Positions 20,287 through 30,067 of a stretch of DNA of 64,000 bases are shown piece after piece. The stretch is from Fidelibacterota bacterium (GTDB lineage: Bacteria; Fidelibacterota; UBA8477; JABMPR01): positions 62,001 through 126,000 of the forward strand of contig JAERTJ010000142.1 of NCBI GenBank assembly GCA_016844945.1. The letters run 5' to 3'. The position numbers and the translations under genes are program-made. The notes below the pieces were generated by a model. It saw only the letters and a list, made by a program, of their open reading frames with translations, did not search any database and was not told the DNA's origin. How positions within the stretch are numbered: the stretch's first letter is position 1; each line of letters starts with the position of its first letter.

Positions 20287-21672
20287 CTAGAGGTGAATGC
20301 CTCGATCAAGAGCAAGACCTGAAGCCTCCATGATCATTTCAGAAAGGGTTGGATGTGCATGAATTGTTTCCAATATGGTTTCATGGGTTGCCTCAAGTGA
20401 ACGGGCAATGCCAATTTCAGCGATGAGCTCCGTGGCTTCAGCGCCGATGATGTGTGCACCCAGCAATTCTCCATATTTTGCATCATAGATCAGCTTGGTA
20501 AATCCGTCTGTTTCACCTGCAGCCATGGCTTTTCCAGAAACACGATAGGGGAATTTGCCAATCTTTATTTCATATCCGGCTTCACGAGCTGCCTTTTCAG
20601 TCAAACCAACTGAGGCTACTTGAGGGGTGCAATAGGTACAACCCGGGACATTATCATATCGCATGGGCTTTACATTCAGACCGGCAAGATGCTCAACAGC
20701 TGTGATTCCCTCATGGGAGGCCACATGTGCCAGCCAGGGCGGGCCTGCCACATCACCAATGGCATATATCCCAGCAGTCGTTGTCTGCATATAGTCATTG
20801 GTTTTAATCCAACCATTCTCCAGTTCGACACCTGCATCCTCAAGTCCCAGCTTCTCGATATTTCCCTGGACACCAATGGCAACTAGAACCTTATCCGCTT
20901 CCAGTTCTTTGACCTCACCACTTTCACTCTTCACACGGACAACTGCTTGATTTCCCGTAACAGAGATACCTTCAACTCGAGAGCTGGTAAGGGTCTTGAT
21001 CTTTTTACGTTTGAACATTTTTTGAAGTTCAGCGGACACATCATCATCTTCTATAGGAAGAATTTGGGGTAGCATCTCAATGACTGTTACCTGGCTGCCC
21101 ATGGCGGCGTAAAAATCGGCAAACTCCACACCGATGGCTCCTGCCCCAACAACAACCAATTGCTCAGGGATTGATTCAAGACTCATGGCTTCTTTGGAGG
21201 AGATAATAACCTCTCCATCAAAAGCAACACCGGGCATGGGACGTGGGCGAGCACCAGTGGCAACAATAATGTGTTCAGCGGAGATCTGCTTGTCCTCGAT
21301 AGCGATTTGATGATTTCCAAGTAAACGTGCGCTTCCATTGATGACATCCACGGTGTTCTTCTTCATCAAAAAATCAACACCTTTTGAAAGCTGACCGGCA
21401 ACCTGTCGCGAACGCTTGATAACAGAGGGAAAGTCTACCTCCACATCACCCACCTGAACGCCAAACTTCTTTGCTTTTTGAGCCGTACGCAGCACTTCGG
21501 CACTTTTCAAAAGGGCTTTAGTGGGGATGCATCCCCAATTCAGACAGATACCACCCAGGGCAGCTCGCTCAATCACCACAGCTTTTTTACCGAGTTGGGC
21601 TGCACGAATGGCGGCCACATATCCACCTGGTCCACCACCGATTATTGCGACATCATATTTTATTGATTTCAT
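20287..21672 (-). CDS. lpdA: Dihydrolipoyl dehydrogenase (E3)
   Basis: GGICLNWGCIPTKALLKSAEV; YAIGDVAGPPWLAHVASHEG; HAHPTLSE. Confidence 0.96.
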   Translation of the reverse strand: MKSIKYDVAIIGGGPGGYVAAIRAAQLGKKAVVIERAALGGICLNWGCIPTKALLKSAEVLRTAQKAKKFGVQVGDVEVDFPSVIKRSRQVAGQLSKGVDFLMKKNTVDVINGSARLLGNHQIAIEDKQISAEHIIVATGARPRPMPGVAFDGEVIISSKEAMSLESIPEQLVVVGAGAIGVEFADFYAAMGSQVTVIEMLPQILPIEDDDVSAELQKMFKRKKIKTLTSSRVEGISVTGNQAVVRVKSESGEVKELEADKVLVAIGVQGNIEKLGLEDAGVELENGWIKTNDYMQTTTAGIYAIGDVAGPPWLAHVASHEGITAVEHLAGLNVKPMRYDNVPGCTYCTPQVASVGLTEKAAREAGYEIKIGKFPYRVSGKAMAAGETDGFTKLIYDAKYGELLGAHIIGAEATELIAEIGIARSLEATHETILETIHAHPTLSEMIMEASGLALDRGIHL

Positions 21673-21719
21673 GATTGTTCCTCGTTGTAATCACAACCTT
21701 GCGAAGGCTTAGAGCCTTC

Positions 21720-22442
21720 TCAAGACTTCTCTTTAAGGTGGACCCGTAACGCCTCCAACTTCTCAACTGTTCCTATGTCAATCCAATAGGCATCACCTAT
21801 GGGAAATGAACCAATGTTTTCTCCGGCTTGAGCTGCCTTCATATACACGGGAATGGTAGAAAATATGTCACCCATGCCATCCATATATTTAAACAAGCGG
21901 GGAGATATAACTTGAATTCCCTGGAATGCCCACGCTTCGAAGGGGTCACTATTCCAGGAGATGGTATCACCTGTTTTACGGTTCTCCCACCCACACAAAT
22001 AGTTCTCTTCATTGAATCGCAGATATCTTGAGGTGTTACGATCAGCAACTGCCAGGGTTGCCAGATTATTTTGATCTACATGTTGATTGAAAAGGGCGTG
22101 CAGGTCCAGTGTCGAATAAATATCACTGTTGCAGACCAGGAAAGCTTCTTCATTCTGGAAATACTCTACCGCGTGGAGCAAGCCTCCACCTGTCTCTAGA
22201 AGTTCTTCTTCTCTGGATATATGTATGGTCATACCAAACTCTTTAGACTCAACAAAATCCACGACCTGTTCGGCGAAATGATGAACATTTATTACCAGGG
22301 TGTCAACTCCAGCTGCTTTCAGTTTCAAAATATTGTGCTCAAGGAGTGTCTTGTCACCTGCCATCACCAGACATTTTGGATGTCGGTCAGTCAGGGGTTT
22401 TAACCGAGTTCCTTTACCCGCAGCAAAAAGCATAGCTTTCAT
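21720..22442 (-). CDS. Sugar nucleotidyltransferase, MurU-like (MurNAc-1-P uridylyltransferase-like)
   Basis: MKAMLFAAGKGTRLKPLTDRHPKCLVMAGDKTLLEHN...DIYST; adjacent to the AmgK-like gene. Confidence 0.8.
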   Translation of the reverse strand: MKAMLFAAGKGTRLKPLTDRHPKCLVMAGDKTLLEHNILKLKAAGVDTLVINVHHFAEQVVDFVESKEFGMTIHISREEELLETGGGLLHAVEYFQNEEAFLVCNSDIYSTLDLHALFNQHVDQNNLATLAVADRNTSRYLRFNEENYLCGWENRKTGDTISWNSDPFEAWAFQGIQVISPRLFKYMDGMGDIFSTIPVYMKAAQAGENIGSFPIGDAYWIDIGTVEKLEALRVHLKEKS

Positions 22443-22466
22443 ATTTTACACAGCACCCATTCTTGC

Positions 22467-23885
22467 CTATTGCTCTAGCTCTCTATGGTGGAGAACTACA
22501 TCAATATCATGGGTTTCCTTCAGGTGGGCTGCCAGACGGTTGGCTGAATGCACTGAACGGTGTTGACCACCTGTACAACCAAAACTGATCATTAGATCTG
22601 TAAAGTTCTGTTCCTCATAACTGGTTACTGCAGCATCCACCATGGTGTAGATCCGTCTTAACCAGCGGTCCATATCTGGTTTGTCTGCAAACCAGTCAAC
22701 GACTTCCTGGTCGTTAGCCGATAATTTTTTATAGGCAATTTCACGACCTGGATTGGGTAAAAAACGACAATCAAAAACAAATCCGCCACCATGACCCCGG
22801 TCATCAACCGGTACACCTTTTTTAAATGAGAAGCTGGAAATGCGAACCTTGAGTCTCAGGTTTGCCTTACCAAACTCCCGAAGCGCAGAGGATTGAATAA
22901 GCTGCTGAAAAACATCCTTCATCACCGGAATTTCGATGGGTAGATCAACCTTACGCATCAAGTATTCCAGGTTTCTAATGGCATAGGGAATACTCTGGAG
23001 AAAGTGGGTTTTCCGCTCATAAAAACCTCGATACCCATAGGCTCCCATGGCTTGCATGATGCGGATAAACACAAAGGCATAATAGTGTTTTGTAAATGCC
23101 TCACGGTCAATGGGAAGGATTTCATTTACAGCATTCAGATAATGATCAAGAAGGTGTTCTCTAACCTCAAAAGGAAGGTCTGCTTTGGCATCAAAAAGGA
23201 GAGAAGCGATATCATATTGAAGAGCACCCTTACGCCCTCCCTGATAATCAATAAACCAGGGCTTACCATCTTTGAGCATGATATTTCGGGATTGAAAATC
23301 GCGATACAGAAAATGGTTTCCATCAGCTTCCAGGAGAAAGTCTGTAAACGTACGAAAATCCTGTTCCAATTTTTGCTCATTGAATCTGATGTGAGCCAAT
23401 TTTAGAAAGTAGTATTTGAAGTAGTTCAGGTCCCACATCATGGACTGACGATCAAAACTGTGGTGGGGGTATGATTTTCTATAGTCAAGACCTTCACCAC
23501 CTTTGATTTGGAATTGAGGGAGTAAGGAAACGACCTGCTCGTAAGTTTTGAGTAGTTCTGGTGGAAAATCTTTTTGCCCTTCACGAACCTTCAACAGATA
23601 GTCAAAGAGAGTCACATCACCCAGGTCTTCCTGAAGGTAGATATCACTGGACAAGTCTTCGGCGTAAATTTCCGGAACAGTCAAGCCTTTGGAGTGAAAA
23701 TGTTTTGAGAAGGAAATGAAAGCATCATTCTCGAGCCTGTCCTGGTTTTTCGCACCGATTACAGAGCGCTTCCCGTTTGTGATCCGAAAGTATTCTCTGT
23801 TAGACCCATGGGCTGGGAGTGGGCTTAAATCTTCAACCTTTTCACCAAAATGGGTTTCAAATAGCTGTTTCAACTTTTCAGGCAT
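22467..23885 (-). CDS. AmgK-like sugar kinase (aminoglycoside-phosphotransferase fold) fused to a RapZ C-terminal domain
   Basis: Kinase half: LYRDFQSRNIMLKDGKPWFIDYQGGRKGALQYDIASLL. C-terminal half: FVFDCRFLPNPGREIAYKKL...ISFGCTGGQHRSVHSANRLAAHL (RapZ-C). Confidence 0.85.
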   Translation of the reverse strand: MPEKLKQLFETHFGEKVEDLSPLPAHGSNREYFRITNGKRSVIGAKNQDRLENDAFISFSKHFHSKGLTVPEIYAEDLSSDIYLQEDLGDVTLFDYLLKVREGQKDFPPELLKTYEQVVSLLPQFQIKGGEGLDYRKSYPHHSFDRQSMMWDLNYFKYYFLKLAHIRFNEQKLEQDFRTFTDFLLEADGNHFLYRDFQSRNIMLKDGKPWFIDYQGGRKGALQYDIASLLFDAKADLPFEVREHLLDHYLNAVNEILPIDREAFTKHYYAFVFIRIMQAMGAYGYRGFYERKTHFLQSIPYAIRNLEYLMRKVDLPIEIPVMKDVFQQLIQSSALREFGKANLRLKVRISSFSFKKGVPVDDRGHGGGFVFDCRFLPNPGREIAYKKLSANDQEVVDWFADKPDMDRWLRRIYTMVDAAVTSYEEQNFTDLMISFGCTGGQHRSVHSANRLAAHLKETHDIDVVLHHRELEQ

Positions 23886-24260
23886 ATCTCTCTCTTTTAT
23901 TTCACGTCTAATTCATGGTTAATGATAAAATGTATATCTATTGAGCCACAGATTTACACGGATTATTACTGATAGTCTTTCCTGCTAGACTTATCCCTAT
24001 AAACCTATTTATTAATTTTGCGATCTTTGCGACCTCTGCGGTTAATCGCTTTCACCAAAATGGGTCTCAAATAATTGTTTCAACTTTTCAGGCATATCTC
24101 TCTCTTTTATTTCATTTCTTATTCAAGGTTAACGATTAACTCGTGAGTCACAGATTTGCACGGATTCTCACTGATAGTCTTTCCTGTTAGACTTAATCGT
24201 ATAAACCTATCTATAAGTTTTGCGTGCTTTGCGACCTCTGCGGTTAAGTGCTCTAGTGAG
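23841..24260. repeat. Diverged tandem duplication, 2 x about 210 bp
   Basis: Unit 1 from 23841 and unit 2 from 24051, both opening TTCACCAAAATGGGT(T/C)TCAAAT and ending with the GCGACCTCTGCGGTTAA spacer; constant 210-bp offset. Confidence 0.9.
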
Positions 24261-24266
24261 TCCTGC

Positions 24267-24836
24267 TTAGAGGTTCTTCATACTGATGATACTCAAAAAC
24301 TCAGCCCGAGTTTCAGCTTCATCATGAAATTCACCCAACATGGCAGAGGTTGTGGCAAAAGAGTTCTGTTTTTCTACGCCACGCATCTGCATGCAAAGAT
24401 GACGTCCCTCAAGAACAACTGCCACGCCTGCAGGGTCCAACAAGCCATTCAACGCCTCAGCAACCTGATGGGTAATCCGTTCCTGGATTTGAAGACGGCG
24501 GGAATACATTTCAAGAATTCTGGGTATTTTTGACAGGCCAATCACCTTGCCTCTGGGGATATAAGCAACATGGGCTTTTCCAAAAAAGGGCAACATGTGG
24601 TGCTCACACATACTGAAAAATTCAATATCTCTGACCACCACCATTTCTGAACACTTATCTTCAAAAATGGCATCATTCAACACCTCTTCAAGATTCTGTT
24701 CATACCCTCGAGCTATGAATTTCCAGGCTTTGGCTACGCGATGTGGGGTTCGAATCAAACCCTCTCTAGTGGGGTCTTCACCTATTTCTGTTAACAAACT
24801 ATGGGTAAGGTCTTCAAGTTTTTTCAAGTCTTCCAT
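24267..24836 (-). CDS. folE: GTP cyclohydrolase I
   Basis: [57 protein letters not shown]. Confidence 0.96.
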   Translation of the reverse strand: MEDLKKLEDLTHSLLTEIGEDPTREGLIRTPHRVAKAWKFIARGYEQNLEEVLNDAIFEDKCSEMVVVRDIEFFSMCEHHMLPFFGKAHVAYIPRGKVIGLSKIPRILEMYSRRLQIQERITHQVAEALNGLLDPAGVAVVLEGRHLCMQMRGVEKQNSFATTSAMLGEFHDEAETRAEFLSIISMKNL

Positions 24837-25642
24837 TATTTCTCCTGCCCTTCGGCTGATAATTCTAATTCAACATCCACAAGTGGATCAATCTCCAGAT
24901 AGCGTGAAAGATAATGTACACCAAGATAAAAAGGACCGGTATCAATCAGCGCGACAAACAATTTAAAGGTGTATCCTGATGCAATAAAGATGAGTAGTTG
25001 ATTAAAAATTGGTTTAGCCATATCTACTGGAAGCGCTTTGGCATAGTAGTGGGTTACCAGGATAACAGCCACCGTGTCTACGAGCTGACTGACCAGCGTG
25101 GAACCGTTGTTTCTTAACCAGAGATGTTTTCCTTTGGTTAATTTCTTCCAGAAGTGGAACATGTAAACATCCACAAATTGAGCTGCCAGATATGCAATCA
25201 TAGAAGCTGTCACAGCCCCAAACGTTAATGCCCTGACTTCATGGAATATGGGTAGTCGCCCTGCAGCATCCCTGGCAATTTCACCAGAAGCTGTCAGGGT
25301 TTCGAAACCAGGCATGATTCCTCCCAACCACATAATAAACATGACCCACAGGTTCAAAATCAAACCTACAAATACCACAAAATTTGCGCGCTTGCGTCCA
25401 TAAAGTTCACTGATTAGATCGGTAGCGAGAAAGGTTAGCGGATATGGCAATACTCCGACAGCAACTGCAAAAACAATGTCTCCCGTGCTTTCAAAATTCA
25501 AGGTGAATAACTTGATAAAGCGACTGATTCCCAGAATGTTAAGCATAGCCAGGGTTCCCAGAAACAGTCCCGCCAGGATCAGGAAAACCCGTTCTCTTCG
25601 CTGAGCAATTTCAGGCGAGGGGGTGGTATTGTTAAATATCAT
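24836..25642 (-). CDS. yhhQ: Queuosine precursor transporter (YhhQ family)
   Basis: [34 protein letters not shown]; multi-TM; next to queD. Confidence 0.88.
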   Translation of the reverse strand: MIFNNTTPSPEIAQRRERVFLILAGLFLGTLAMLNILGISRFIKLFTLNFESTGDIVFAVAVGVLPYPLTFLATDLISELYGRKRANFVVFVGLILNLWVMFIMWLGGIMPGFETLTASGEIARDAAGRLPIFHEVRALTFGAVTASMIAYLAAQFVDVYMFHFWKKLTKGKHLWLRNNGSTLVSQLVDTVAVILVTHYYAKALPVDMAKPIFNQLLIFIASGYTFKLFVALIDTGPFYLGVHYLSRYLEIDPLVDVELELSAEGQEK

Positions 25643-25692
25643 ATTTCATCCTCTGCAAGGAGTTGTGTGATTTTTCAGGTATTTCGAAAGCT

Positions 25693-26097
25693 CTATTTTG
25701 GACCGTAATAGTCCGTATAAATGGTTGGGGTTTCCTGAAGACGGATACGATATAGCTCTCCATCCTTCAGATTTGTAGCAATCTGTTCCCAGATCCAGAC
25801 GACCATGTTTTCTGTAGAGGGTTGCTTGCCGTGAAACCAGGGGATATCCTTTTCGATCAACTTGTGGTCAACCAGAGAGATCACATGTTCTTTTACCACA
25901 TCTTTCACATGGCCAAGATCCACCAGAAATCCTGTGGCGGGATTAACCTCTCCAGTGATTGATACTGTCAGTTCATAATTATGACCATGTACATTCAAAT
26001 CCTCACCAAAAGTGGCAAGGTTCTCCGCTTCGGACATGGCAGGGTTTCCGTATTGATGTGCAGCGCAAAAGTGAAAAACTTTATTCAAAACGATCAT
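25693..26097 (-). CDS. queD: 6-carboxytetrahydropterin synthase QueD
   Basis: FHFCAAHQY...FGEDLNVHGHNYELTVSITGEVNPATGFLVDLGHVK; LVDHKLIEKDI; PSTENMVVWIWE. Confidence 0.92.
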   Translation of the reverse strand: MIVLNKVFHFCAAHQYGNPAMSEAENLATFGEDLNVHGHNYELTVSITGEVNPATGFLVDLGHVKDVVKEHVISLVDHKLIEKDIPWFHGKQPSTENMVVWIWEQIATNLKDGELYRIRLQETPTIYTDYYGPK

Positions 26098-26192
26098 GTC
26101 TGTTCCTTTGATTTTGCCTGGAATTTATTTTTAAGACTTCGAATGTCAATCATCGTACAATACAGGCACTCTTCAACCAGGCCATTGACGCT

Positions 26193-26711
26193 TTAGTAAA
26201 TAGATTCATCCTTCCAGCGGGTAATGCGCCAGATACCTTCAGGGTCTTCAATAAAATCGAATACTGCATTTCCGGAGATATTGTCATTGCCACCGATAGT
26301 CAGATCAAATGTTTTGGTCAGGCTGATCACACCTGTTTCAGACGTATCTTTTGCAATCGTAGCATTCCACACCAGTGTGAACTGATCGTAAGTTCTAAAC
26401 AATCGACCTGTAGTCCTAAGCTCAGTATCTCGACCCCAGAAGTCCTGACCCCCAGTTCCCCCTAACTCTGGATCATAGTAGAGAAAGATGAAGCTGGTGT
26501 CCAGCAGTTTGCTGTATGCAACACTGTCACGATAAATATAGGCATAACGAAAATTTTGCAGGACATCATCTGGCGATCGTTGATCTGTGAGTATGAGGCT
26601 AACCTCTCCATCCAGGGCACCTTTAGTAGGCGCAAAAGGGTTCCAACACCCCCCCAGAAACAAAACCAGAAATAGCACAAATGGTAATATAGTTTGTGGT
26701 TTTGGAGTCAC
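26193..26711 (-). CDS. Lipoprotein of unknown function
   Basis: Lipobox LGGC; contains SPDDVLQNFRYAYIYRDSVAYSKLLD, similar to the neighbour. Confidence 0.6.
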   Translation of the reverse strand: MTPKPQTILPFVLFLVLFLGGCWNPFAPTKGALDGEVSLILTDQRSPDDVLQNFRYAYIYRDSVAYSKLLDTSFIFLYYDPELGGTGGQDFWGRDTELRTTGRLFRTYDQFTLVWNATIAKDTSETGVISLTKTFDLTIGGNDNISGNAVFDFIEDPEGIWRITRWKDESIY

Positions 26712-27299
26712 TTATTGAACCTGTGTTTTTAGATCGCTCCAACAGGGGAGCGAATCAGACTTTATGTCCTGCCAGACAGAAATTTCATAGAGTAGGTCAA
26801 CATTTTGAATTAGCGTCAGGGTTGCCTGTCCCTTGATTTGTCCTGGGAGAGGAACCTGATCCTCCTCATATGAAAGTGTTAAGGAATAATCTGCAATGAT
26901 CTCATAACGATCATCGATTGGGGACAATTGCTCAACATCCCATTCAAGGCGCTGAAGCCCATCCTGGTTGAGGGATTGAAATAGTTTGGTGATGAAGTTT
27001 TCTTCCTCAACATACCCCCAATTGTCGAACACACCGGGTTGTGAGCTGGCAACACCTTGATCAGGAAAAAAGGTGAATGTTCCGCCTGATTCATCATTTG
27101 CCAGAACATCCAGGTGATAATTTTGTTTATAAGCGGGGAATGCATTTGAAAGGTTTTGGAGTACGATTTCCGGTGAGGTCGGTGGCATCCAGGCATAGGG
27201 ATCTAACTCTCCAACAGGCGGTTCAGATTCACGGGGCGTAAACAGCTCGCAGCCCATTAAAACCAGTACACTCAGGATGGAAATGGTTAACCCTCTCAT
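26712..27299 (-). CDS. Lipoprotein of unknown function, related to 26193..26711
   Basis: Lipobox LMGC; SPEIVLQNLSNAFPAYKQNYHLDVLA; immediately upstream of its possible paralogue. Confidence 0.6.
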   Translation of the reverse strand: MRGLTISILSVLVLMGCELFTPRESEPPVGELDPYAWMPPTSPEIVLQNLSNAFPAYKQNYHLDVLANDESGGTFTFFPDQGVASSQPGVFDNWGYVEEENFITKLFQSLNQDGLQRLEWDVEQLSPIDDRYEIIADYSLTLSYEEDQVPLPGQIKGQATLTLIQNVDLLYEISVWQDIKSDSLPCWSDLKTQVQ

Positions 27300-27395
27300 A
27301 AAGGCGAAACTACACGATGTTGCCTCAAAAGCAAATCAGATGTTGTGCCTTTCTTATTACGAGAGCTATTTTCAAGCAATGGAGTTAAAATAGAT

Positions 27396-28034
27396 ATGAG
27401 AATTTTTGCCTGCATGGCGAGCTCCCTGGATGGAAAGATTGGTCCGGCAGGCGTTGATCACTTTATAGCCATCGGATCTCGGTATGATCTGGAGAACCTC
27501 ATTTCTCTCAGAGATGAGGCTGATGGAATTTTGTTTGGTGCCAGCACTTTTAGAGCATGGCCAAAAATACACCGAGGAAATGACCCGACAAAAACAGCGC
27601 ACCATTTCATCATGAGTCGGAGCCTTAATATTGATTTTAATTCAGAGTTATTCCTGAATGACCACGTTCCCGTGACTCTCTTTTCAAGCTCTCTACAACC
27701 CTTTGATAGTCATTTGTTACCTGAGCACGTTCAGATTGTAACCACCCCCAATGGACCAGAACAAGTTGATCATATTTTGAGCTACATTGAGGACTGTGGT
27801 ATAAAATCACTAATGATCGAAGGGGGAGGTCAAATACTGCATCAGTTTATTGATGGGAAGGCTCTTCAAGAGCTTTTTTTGACCCTGGTACCTGCAGTCA
27901 TAGGTGATATTGATGCACCTGGACTTCTGGGAGACCTAAGCCTGAAAAAGCCCCCGCAAGTCAAAGTAATAAAAAGCAAAATGGTGGGAGATGAAATTTA
28001 CTTGCATCTCTGGCTAGACTACTCCACACCCTAG
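27396..28034 (+). CDS. RibD C-terminal / dihydrofolate reductase-like reductase
   Basis: MRIFACMASSLDGKIGPAG...DGILFGASTFRAWPKIHRG...SLMIEGGGQILHQFIDGKALQELFLTLVPAVIG. Confidence 0.88.
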   Translation: MRIFACMASSLDGKIGPAGVDHFIAIGSRYDLENLISLRDEADGILFGASTFRAWPKIHRGNDPTKTAHHFIMSRSLNIDFNSELFLNDHVPVTLFSSSLQPFDSHLLPEHVQIVTTPNGPEQVDHILSYIEDCGIKSLMIEGGGQILHQFIDGKALQELFLTLVPAVIGDIDAPGLLGDLSLKKPPQVKVIKSKMVGDEIYLHLWLDYSTP

Positions 28035-28077
28035 GCAATCATTCTTTTCAAGTCCACGTCAGTCGGAGATACTAACC

Positions 28078-28524
28078 ATGGCAGCAGAAATAGAGTTTAA
28101 AACCGGTCGTACCTTACCCCATGATCAAATCATTTCGTTATACAACTCTGTCAATTGGAGTGCTTACACGGCAGGAGAAGCGGGTTTAAGGCTTAAAGAA
28201 GCCATCAATAATTCAACCTACGTGGTGTCAGCCTGGAGTGGACAACAACTCGTCGGTATGGCACGCTGTCTCTCTGACGATGTCTCAATATTTTATCTTC
28301 AGGATATTCTTATCCGCCCTGAATTTCAACGACAGGGTTTTGGACGGAAATTGCTAAATCATTGCCTCCATCGGTTTGAACATGTCAGAATGAAAGTTCT
28401 ATTAACTGATGACGAGGAGCGACAGGTTCGCTTCTATGAGTCCATGGGGTTTCAGAATACTTCAGGCCTATCCACAACAAAATTGAATACATATGTCAGT
28501 ATTGCAGGGAAAAAACTTGAGTAG
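28078..28524 (+). CDS. GNAT N-acetyltransferase
   Basis: YLQDILIRPEFQRQGFGRKLLNHCLHRF...FYESMGFQ. Confidence 0.9.
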   Translation: MAAEIEFKTGRTLPHDQIISLYNSVNWSAYTAGEAGLRLKEAINNSTYVVSAWSGQQLVGMARCLSDDVSIFYLQDILIRPEFQRQGFGRKLLNHCLHRFEHVRMKVLLTDDEERQVRFYESMGFQNTSGLSTTKLNTYVSIAGKKLE

Positions 28525-28676
28525 ACGATGTTTTTCTGGGCGCAATCATCTCCTGTTCTGTCATGGAGATGTAAATATTTCCAGATTGGTTTAATTTTTT
28601 TACAAACTGTTTTAGCTTATGTTCTATGCACATGTAAGTATTTGTTTCTGTTGAATACCATTAAAGGGTTGGAATC

Positions 28677-30017
28677 ATGAAGTATCATATAGTTTCACTT
28701 TTACTCGTTATTGTTGGTCTACACGCTGATTACCCGGACCAGCATCGTGTCGCTCGAACCAGCGACATGTGGGATCGCATCAGCAGTAACAGTAATATTG
28801 TTCTCAATGAAGATGAAACTGCCCTGACTCTGGCAAATGGAGAGACCTTGGGGTTTTTCACGTTAACACCTGACACGCTCCCACAACCCTTCGATCGTGG
28901 TTTGCCTTCATGGAATGGGACTGCTGGAAATGATGATAGTGGCTTTAAAGTTTCTATTCGCTTCAAAGACGGAACGGACTGGTCACCCTGGCTCACCGTT
29001 GGGTTTTGGAAGGAAGACAACTGGAGCCCCTATGGAGCAACTTCTTATGCCTCTGGTCATATTGATATTGATTATGCTGTCCTTGATGATTTTCACACGA
29101 TCTGGCAATGGCGCGTTGTTATGAAACGTCAGGCTGCCAGTCATCCTTCGCCCACCATTGACAAACTCAGTTTTTTTGTAAGCGATCAGCGTACAACTGA
29201 TAATCTAGATCTTGCTGCCATTACAGCTGATGATCCTCCCGAGATATTTATCCCGACCTCTTTTGTCTGTCAATACAATGTGGATCCTGAGATTGGTGGC
29301 AGTATCTGCTCACCAACCTCCACAGTTCTGGCTCTCCGTAGTTTGGATATTGAAGTTGATGCTTATGATTTTGCCATAGATAATTATGATGATCACTGGA
29401 ATCTATTTGGTGTTTGGCCGCGAGCCGTTCAAAACGCCAGCACTTTTCCTGTTGATGCCGCTGTTACACGGTATCGTACCTGGAGCCAGGCTTATGATAC
29501 GCTTGCAGCCGGGGGGCGAGTTGTAATGTCAGTGGGTCAACCACTGTATGCCGGTCACCTCATGATGTTGGCGGGATTTGATGCCCAGGGGGATCCACTG
29601 GTACATGATCCAGCAAAACAAAATGGGTATTCCTATGAGTTTAACAAATACCAACTCTCTCAATCATGGTTTAACAAGGGTGGGGTTGGCTACACCATCT
29701 ATCCAGAAGAAACTGTTGTGGCGATAGATGGTAACCACAGGGCTCCCTTTCCTGACCAGGCAGCCTTACATCAAAATTTTCCAAACCCCTTTAACCCCAG
29801 CACCACGATTCGTTTTGAGTTAAGCTCAGCTTCAAATGTTAAAATCAATATTTATGATATTGGCGGACGGATCGTCAGCCATTTGACAAATTCAATGTAT
29901 TTGGCTGGGTCACATGGGATCACCTGGAACGCGGAAAATCTCGCAGCAGGTGTCTACCTGGTACAGCTTGAAACTAAAGGACAAACCTTTTACAAGCGTA
30001 TCACCCTCATAAAATAG
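28677..30017 (+). CDS. Secreted C39-like peptidase family protein with C-terminal sorting-like domain
   Basis: Signal peptide; CQYNVDPEIGGSICSPTSTVLALRSLDIEV, GHLMMLAGFDAQGDPLVHDPA; C-terminus LHQNFPNPFNPSTTIRFELSS...VYLVQLETKGQTFYKRITLIK. Confidence 0.8.
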   Translation: MKYHIVSLLLVIVGLHADYPDQHRVARTSDMWDRISSNSNIVLNEDETALTLANGETLGFFTLTPDTLPQPFDRGLPSWNGTAGNDDSGFKVSIRFKDGTDWSPWLTVGFWKEDNWSPYGATSYASGHIDIDYAVLDDFHTIWQWRVVMKRQAASHPSPTIDKLSFFVSDQRTTDNLDLAAITADDPPEIFIPTSFVCQYNVDPEIGGSICSPTSTVLALRSLDIEVDAYDFAIDNYDDHWNLFGVWPRAVQNASTFPVDAAVTRYRTWSQAYDTLAAGGRVVMSVGQPLYAGHLMMLAGFDAQGDPLVHDPAKQNGYSYEFNKYQLSQSWFNKGGVGYTIYPEETVVAIDGNHRAPFPDQAALHQNFPNPFNPSTTIRFELSSASNVKINIYDIGGRIVSHLTNSMYLAGSHGITWNAENLAAGVYLVQLETKGQTFYKRITLIK

Positions 30018-30067
30018 TTTGGGGTAATCCTGGTTTTGCCGAGTTAAAAGGGAAAGGGGTCGTAATA

